DNA of 64,000 bases from Saprospiraceae bacterium (GTDB lineage Bacteria > Bacteroidota > Bacteroidia > Chitinophagales > Saprospiraceae). Where the stretch lies: contig JALHQW010000006.1 of NCBI GenBank assembly GCA_022841745.1, positions 39,192 through 103,191 of the forward strand, read 5' to 3'. Shown in pieces: positions 59,916-64,000 of the stretch. Below the pieces are notes generated by a model. It did no database searches. It was not told the origin of the DNA and was given only the letters and a program-made list of their open reading frames with translations. Position numbers and translations under genes: made by a program. Each line of letters opens with the position of its first letter. Position 1 is the stretch's first letter.

Positions 59916-60016
59916 TTCATTGCTTCATGGCTTCATGGCTTCATGGTTACATGGTTACATGCATGAAGCCATGAAGCAATGTAACCAGGAAGCCATGAAA
60001 CCATGAAGCAATGAAT
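59915..60016. terminator. Repeat-word hairpin after the TonB-like gene
   Basis: The arms about 59915-59953 and 59978-60016 pair over 39 bp with two mismatches and consist of the word TTCATGGC/GCCATGAA. Plus-strand terminator-like region; the next gene starts at 60099. Confidence 0.8.
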
Positions 60017-60098
60017 TTATTCCCACCCCCACAAAACAAATACCCCTGCTCCTATCGTTTTGGGCATGACATTTCATTTTGAAACAAAATCTCATTTG

Positions 60099-60923
60099 AT
60101 GCACATCCGGTTATTGGCTTTTGGTCTTTTCTCCTTTTTCTTTTTAAATAAAATTGCGGCGCAACGAGACACGATACCCGTTGCGGACTTTACCATCAAA
60201 GGCGCTGCCATTGGCATCAGCGCACCGGAGATGATTGACCAGATGATGGTCACCATGCCCGGCCTCGGCAGCAATGCCAAGTCAATGATGAACGAACAGA
60301 GCATCAAAACCTACCTGATGCCACCTCGAAAAGTAGGCGAACGGGGCACCCTTACCAGCTATATCCTTTCGGCTTGCATGGAGTTTTACACCAATTTCAG
60401 GAAGAACTACAAGGTGAACCTCAGCCCAGACTTCATGGCGCTAAGCCTTGTAAGGGAAGGCAAGCCCGACATCAAGAACGGTCTTCGGTTCCTAGTAACA
60501 GATGGAACGGTGAGTGCCGACGCTGTCCCCTACGATTCTCCTAAAATACCCAGCACAGCAAGCAGCTCCGACCGTTTTCGCATTGCCAACTACCTTCAAG
60601 TTTTCAAAGAGACCCATCGGGAATCCCAAAAAGTGTTCGAGGTTCAGAAGGCATTAATGCGGGGCAATCCAGTCATCGTTGAAATGAACGTGCCGAGGTC
60701 GTTCGAGAAAGTGAGCAACACCCGTTTCTGGTCGTCCATTGGGGAAAAAGAAGAGCAGATCTTGTTGCCGTTCATGATTGTGGGCTACAACTTAGAGCTG
60801 GAAGCTTTTGAAGTGCTAAGTTCCTGGGGTACCGAGTGGGGCAGCAATGGTTACCTCTGGGTGGATTTTGACGATTTTGGGGAACTTGCGCAGAATGGAT
60901 ACGTCCTGGTTCCAACTCAGTAG
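60099..60923 (+). CDS. Papain-fold (C1) protein lacking the catalytic triad
   Basis: 274 residues from the ATG at 60099. The signal peptide ends around KIAAQ. The C1 fold is visible: VGERGTLTSYILSACMEFY aligns with the usual GSCxxWA segment, so the Cys position carries Leu or Thr. LLPFMIVGYN replaces the HAM.VVGYN block, so His is Phe. EVLSSWGTEWGSNGYLWV replaces NSWG, so Asn is Ser. All three triad positions are changed; the product is probably a non-catalytic binding protein. The alignment is manual. Confidence 0.75.
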   Translation: MHIRLLAFGLFSFFFLNKIAAQRDTIPVADFTIKGAAIGISAPEMIDQMMVTMPGLGSNAKSMMNEQSIKTYLMPPRKVGERGTLTSYILSACMEFYTNFRKNYKVNLSPDFMALSLVREGKPDIKNGLRFLVTDGTVSADAVPYDSPKIPSTASSSDRFRIANYLQVFKETHRESQKVFEVQKALMRGNPVIVEMNVPRSFEKVSNTRFWSSIGEKEEQILLPFMIVGYNLELEAFEVLSSWGTEWGSNGYLWVDFDDFGELAQNGYVLVPTQ

Positions 60924-61029
60924 TAGCTTTCCGGCAGGCTGTCGTCCGCAAGTCCAAAATTTGGTTTTGTTAAGGTGCACTTCGGAGAAGTTCTTCCGAG
61001 TTTTGTAAAAAATCTAAACTGCCTTTTCC

Positions 61030-63456
61030 ATGCATCAACCCGCTTCTTTTTTTAGGAAGAACTTACTTGCGCTCTGCCTACTCGCCTTCACGACCTGTCT
61101 ATTTTCCCAAAAACAACTCGAACTGATAGGGCGCTTGGAATTTCCGTCCCTCGCCAACGATGTTTGGGGCTACACCGCCCCGGATGGCACCGAATACGCC
61201 CTGGTCGGCTTGCGAAGCGGCGTCTCCATCGTCAGCCTTGCCGACCCTGCCAACCCACTGGAAATCCAGTTCATCCCCGGAGACAACTCCACATGGCGAG
61301 ACCTAAAGACTTGGGGGCATTTCGCATACGTGACAGCCGACCAGCCTGGCACGGATGAAGGGCTGTTGATTATTGATTTAAGTGGACTTCCAAATAATGT
61401 TACTTGGGAGAACTGGCGGCCCGTGCTGCCCAACCAAACGACGCCATTGCATACCTGCCACAACCTCTGGATTGATGAGTTCGGGTATTGTTACCTTTCC
61501 GGCTGCGACCAAAACAGCGGTGGCATCATCATACTTGATGTGTTCAGCACGCCCGGCACCCCGCAGTTTGTTTCTTACAATGCGCCGGTTTATGCCCACG
61601 ATTGCTTTACCCAAAACAACCAGCTCTATACGGCAGAAATCTATGCCGGCACCTTTAGTGTGTTCGATGTGACTGATAAACAAGCGATTGCGCAGTTGGC
61701 TACGCAGGAAACCCCTTTTGAGTTCTGCCATAATGTATGGGCCAATGAAGCAGGTACGGTCTTGTTCACCACCGACGAACGGGCCAATGCCCCTACCGCC
61801 TCCTTTGACATCAGCGATGTGGACAATATCAAGTTGCTGGACGAGTTCCGACCTGCGGCCACGCTCGGCACGGGCGTCATCCCGCACAATGCCCATGTGC
61901 GTGGAAACTACGTGGTCATATCGAACTATACCGACGGCTGCGTTGTGGTGGACGCCACCCGCCCCGACAACCTGATAGAAGTGGAAAGCTATGATACCAG
62001 TACCGACTTTGTCGAAGGGTTTCATGGCTGCTGGGGGGCTTACCCTTACTTTCCTTCGGGGTTGATAGCCGCTTCTGACATCGAAAATGGACTTTTTATT
62101 CTAAAGCCAAGTTACCCAAGCGTAGCTTACCTGGAAGGCATGGTGACGGACGCCGCTACTGGCCAAGCAATTTCGGGGGTCAAAGTGGAAATACAGTCTG
62201 ATGATGCCAATTTTACAACAACCAGTTTTGCAGGCAAGTATAAAACCGGACAAGCCAATAGCGGCAGTTTTATGGTTAATTTCAAGGCAAAAGGCTATTT
62301 TGAAACCACGTTGATTGCTGAATTGGTGGCAGGAGAAGTAACTATCTTGAATGCTCAATTAGAACCACTTCCGCCACACGACATGGGCGGGACAGTATTG
62401 GATGAATTCGATGGAAAGCCAATTGCTGGAGCGGCTGTCCGGTTCCAAAACGAGGATTTCAACTATGAAACCTTGACCGATGAAAATGGCCATTTTGACA
62501 TGGACGGTGTTTTAACAGGCGACTACGATGTGTTCATCGGGAAATGGGGTTACCGCAATCTGGCCAAAAGCATCAGTGTTATATCAGAAGGTGAAACCGT
62601 TTATAAATTGGCCCGAGGCTATGAGGATGACTTCAACAACGACCTCGGCTGGCAAGTGTACTCCACTGCCGATAACGGCATCTGGGTTCGTGACAAACCA
62701 CTTGGCACAAGGGCCGCAAACCAACAGTTCAACCCAGCTACCGACTCACCCGCCGATGCCGGGAACAGCGCCTACGTGACGGGCAACACAGGCATCAAAA
62801 TCCACGACGACCAAGTGGACAAAGGCTATACCCTCCTCGTATCGCCTCCAATGGATCTAGGAAGTAGGTATATCCGCCCCATGCTCAGTTTTGATTATTG
62901 GTGGTACAATGTCTGGTCGAACAACGCACCCGATGACTCACTGATAATAAAAATTGGGTTCGGAGACCAAGCGTTTACCTTACTTCGACTCGCCACTGAC
63001 ACCTCCAACGTACAGGACTGGACACAATCTGTCACCTTTGACCTCAAGCAACTCATGGGGGTATATGATGGCATGGTACTCTACCTAACCACTTCGGATT
63101 CCGAAGAAACACCTAATATTGTTGAGGCAGGGATTGACAATTTCAGGGTATTTGAAGGAACTGATGATGCTATTTTCATCACAGCAGATGACCTCTCCAA
63201 AATGCGGGTTTACCCTAATCCAAGTGCCGATTTGGTCACGGTTGACTACAAGGTGGAAGCCCCCTTCAATGAGTTGAGATTGGAAGTGGTCAATGTATGG
63301 GGACAAGTTTTGCGAAATTATTTATTGCAATCACCAATAGGCTCGGTCGAGTTGAATACCGAAGGCATGGTCGCAGCTCCCTATTTCATTTACTTAAGAG
63401 TAGATGGCAAAATCAGTAAGGCAACCAAACTGATAAAGGTGGTTTATGGGAAATAG
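61030..63456 (+). CDS. T9SS-targeted 'choice-of-anchor B' secreted protein
   Basis: 808 residues. The signal peptide ends near CLFSQ. LVIVD-type repeats (about 28-365, with LADPANPLEIQF and LLIIDLSGLPN) form a propeller-like first half; two carboxypeptidase-regulatory-like domains follow (YLEGMVTDAATGQAISG; MGGTVLDEFDGKPIAG), then a jelly-roll region and the C-terminal sorting domain MRVYPNPSADLVTVDY. It is exported by type IX secretion to the surface or medium. Confidence 0.92.
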   Translation: MHQPASFFRKNLLALCLLAFTTCLFSQKQLELIGRLEFPSLANDVWGYTAPDGTEYALVGLRSGVSIVSLADPANPLEIQFIPGDNSTWRDLKTWGHFAYVTADQPGTDEGLLIIDLSGLPNNVTWENWRPVLPNQTTPLHTCHNLWIDEFGYCYLSGCDQNSGGIIILDVFSTPGTPQFVSYNAPVYAHDCFTQNNQLYTAEIYAGTFSVFDVTDKQAIAQLATQETPFEFCHNVWANEAGTVLFTTDERANAPTASFDISDVDNIKLLDEFRPAATLGTGVIPHNAHVRGNYVVISNYTDGCVVVDATRPDNLIEVESYDTSTDFVEGFHGCWGAYPYFPSGLIAASDIENGLFILKPSYPSVAYLEGMVTDAATGQAISGVKVEIQSDDANFTTTSFAGKYKTGQANSGSFMVNFKAKGYFETTLIAELVAGEVTILNAQLEPLPPHDMGGTVLDEFDGKPIAGAAVRFQNEDFNYETLTDENGHFDMDGVLTGDYDVFIGKWGYRNLAKSISVISEGETVYKLARGYEDDFNNDLGWQVYSTADNGIWVRDKPLGTRAANQQFNPATDSPADAGNSAYVTGNTGIKIHDDQVDKGYTLLVSPPMDLGSRYIRPMLSFDYWWYNVWSNNAPDDSLIIKIGFGDQAFTLLRLATDTSNVQDWTQSVTFDLKQLMGVYDGMVLYLTTSDSEETPNIVEAGIDNFRVFEGTDDAIFITADDLSKMRVYPNPSADLVTVDYKVEAPFNELRLEVVNVWGQVLRNYLLQSPIGSVELNTEGMVAAPYFIYLRVDGKISKATKLIKVVYGK

Positions 63457-63505
63457 CAATGTGCAGGAAAAAGCTATCTCCTACACAACCTCGCTAAATC
63501 AGGCT

Positions 63506-64000
63506 TCACAACTTCCCGTCCTTCACCTGCTTATGCGCATAATCCACCGCCCGTGCCGTCAGCGCCATATACGTGATGCTGGGATTTTGCGTCCCTGAAC
63601 TCGTCATGCAAGCCCCGTCGGTGACGAAGACATTGGGCACTTCGTGCATTTGGTTCCAACTGTTCAAAACACTGGTTTTCGGGTCACGACCCATGCGGGC
63701 AGTGCCCATTTCGTGGATGCAGGCGCCCACGGCGGTAGGCTCGTTGCGGTGGGTGATATTGGTGCAGCCAGCGGCTTCCAGCATTTCGATGGCACAGGCG
63801 ACGCCGTCTTCTCGTAGCTTCAGTTCGTTCTCCCGCAGCTTGGCATCGAAGGTGATGGTCGGCATCCCGAACTTGTCCTTTTTGTCGAAATTGAGGAACA
63901 TCCGGTTGTCGTGGTACGGCAAGATTTCCCCAAAACACGACATGCTGATGCGGTAAGGGCCAGGCTTGAAAATGCCATTTTTCAGTTCCTCACCAATCAA
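63506..64000 (-). CDS. GMC-family oxidoreductase, C-terminal part
   Basis: 165 codons are visible up to the window edge; the 5' end lies outside. GACIHEMGTARMGRDP contains the family's HExGT/RMG region, and TDGACMTSSGTQNPSITYMA (Asn-Pro) is the C-terminal active-site block followed by LTARAVDYA. Members oxidise alcohols or sugars with FAD. The missing N-terminus prevents naming the substrate. Confidence 0.88.
   Translation of the reverse strand: MIGEELKNGIFKPGPYRISMSCFGEILPYHDNRMFLNFDKKDKFGMPTITFDAKLRENELKLREDGVACAIEMLEAAGCTNITHRNEPTAVGACIHEMGTARMGRDPKTSVLNSWNQMHEVPNVFVTDGACMTSSGTQNPSITYMALTARAVDYAHKQVKDGKL

Noticed and set aside
49586-60016. CRISPR-like arrays
   Set aside because: The repeats are short, inverted, without uniform spacers, and no cas gene is present.

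Overview
The window reads as a chromosomal stretch of a Bacteroidota bacterium, probably near the Saprospiria/Chitinophagia. The reasons are a type IX secretion C-terminal domain, a TonB-dependent receptor with a carboxypeptidase-regulatory-like N-terminus, Bacteroidota families such as DUF4403 and DUF4153, -7 elements ending in TTTG, and almost no Shine-Dalgarno sequences. No rRNA, tRNA, CRISPR array or intact insertion sequence was seen. The genus is inference only.

1-31.6 kb, all on the minus strand, is a stress and envelope island. It holds a DUF3494 (ice-binding-like) repeat protein cut by the window edge, two ECF sigma factors (one paired with a small sigma-like protein), redox enzymes, OmpA and beta-barrel proteins, a lone receiver protein, a type III polyketide synthase cluster (UbiA, T3PKS, methyltransferase, FAD enzyme, hydrolase), a 24-cysteine copper-storage protein, a P2-type ATPase translationally coupled to a multicopper oxidase-CopB fusion, a YceI/Dps unit, and small membrane proteins (DUF1003, Thivi_2564, Lmo0937-like, AI-2E, YtxH). 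Nine transcription units here share one promoter: a 5' box TGnGAATnATGCAA, exactly 15 nt, a second box (GTATAA-like), exactly 26 nt, then TTTG (TTTA once). Both ECF genes, the receiver gene and the copper/polyketide unit lie downstream of copies. This apparent regulon is the main finding.

31.9-39.3 kb is a sugar ABC-import operon (binding lipoprotein, two permeases, GH130 enzyme, (alpha/alpha)6-type lipoprotein, MsmK/UgpC-type ATPase) instead of a SusCD system. A perfect 25-bp hairpin separates the binding-protein gene from the permeases. 39.3-40.5 kb holds an A+T-rich plus-strand gene that looks acquired. 40.6-43.1 kb is a TonB-dependent receptor carrying a 7-bp tandem repeat inside its reading frame.

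43.3-64 kb is mixed-strand: a nucleotidyltransferase pair, glycosyltransferase, SH3-domain protein, Crp/Fnr regulator, an AAA ATPase behind two tandem dyads, a phage-antirepressor-like protein, a HAD hydrolase, an SDR, a secreted coiled-coil protein of about 1040 residues, methylglyoxal synthase, a DUF4153 membrane protein, a TonB C-terminal/TPR protein, an apparently dead papain-fold protein, a T9SS cargo protein and the C-terminus of a GMC oxidoreductase. Several gene junctions here carry long hairpins made of short repeated words.

Two tiny membrane-protein genes (24653-24772 and 28663-28818) look intact except for one in-frame stop codon each.
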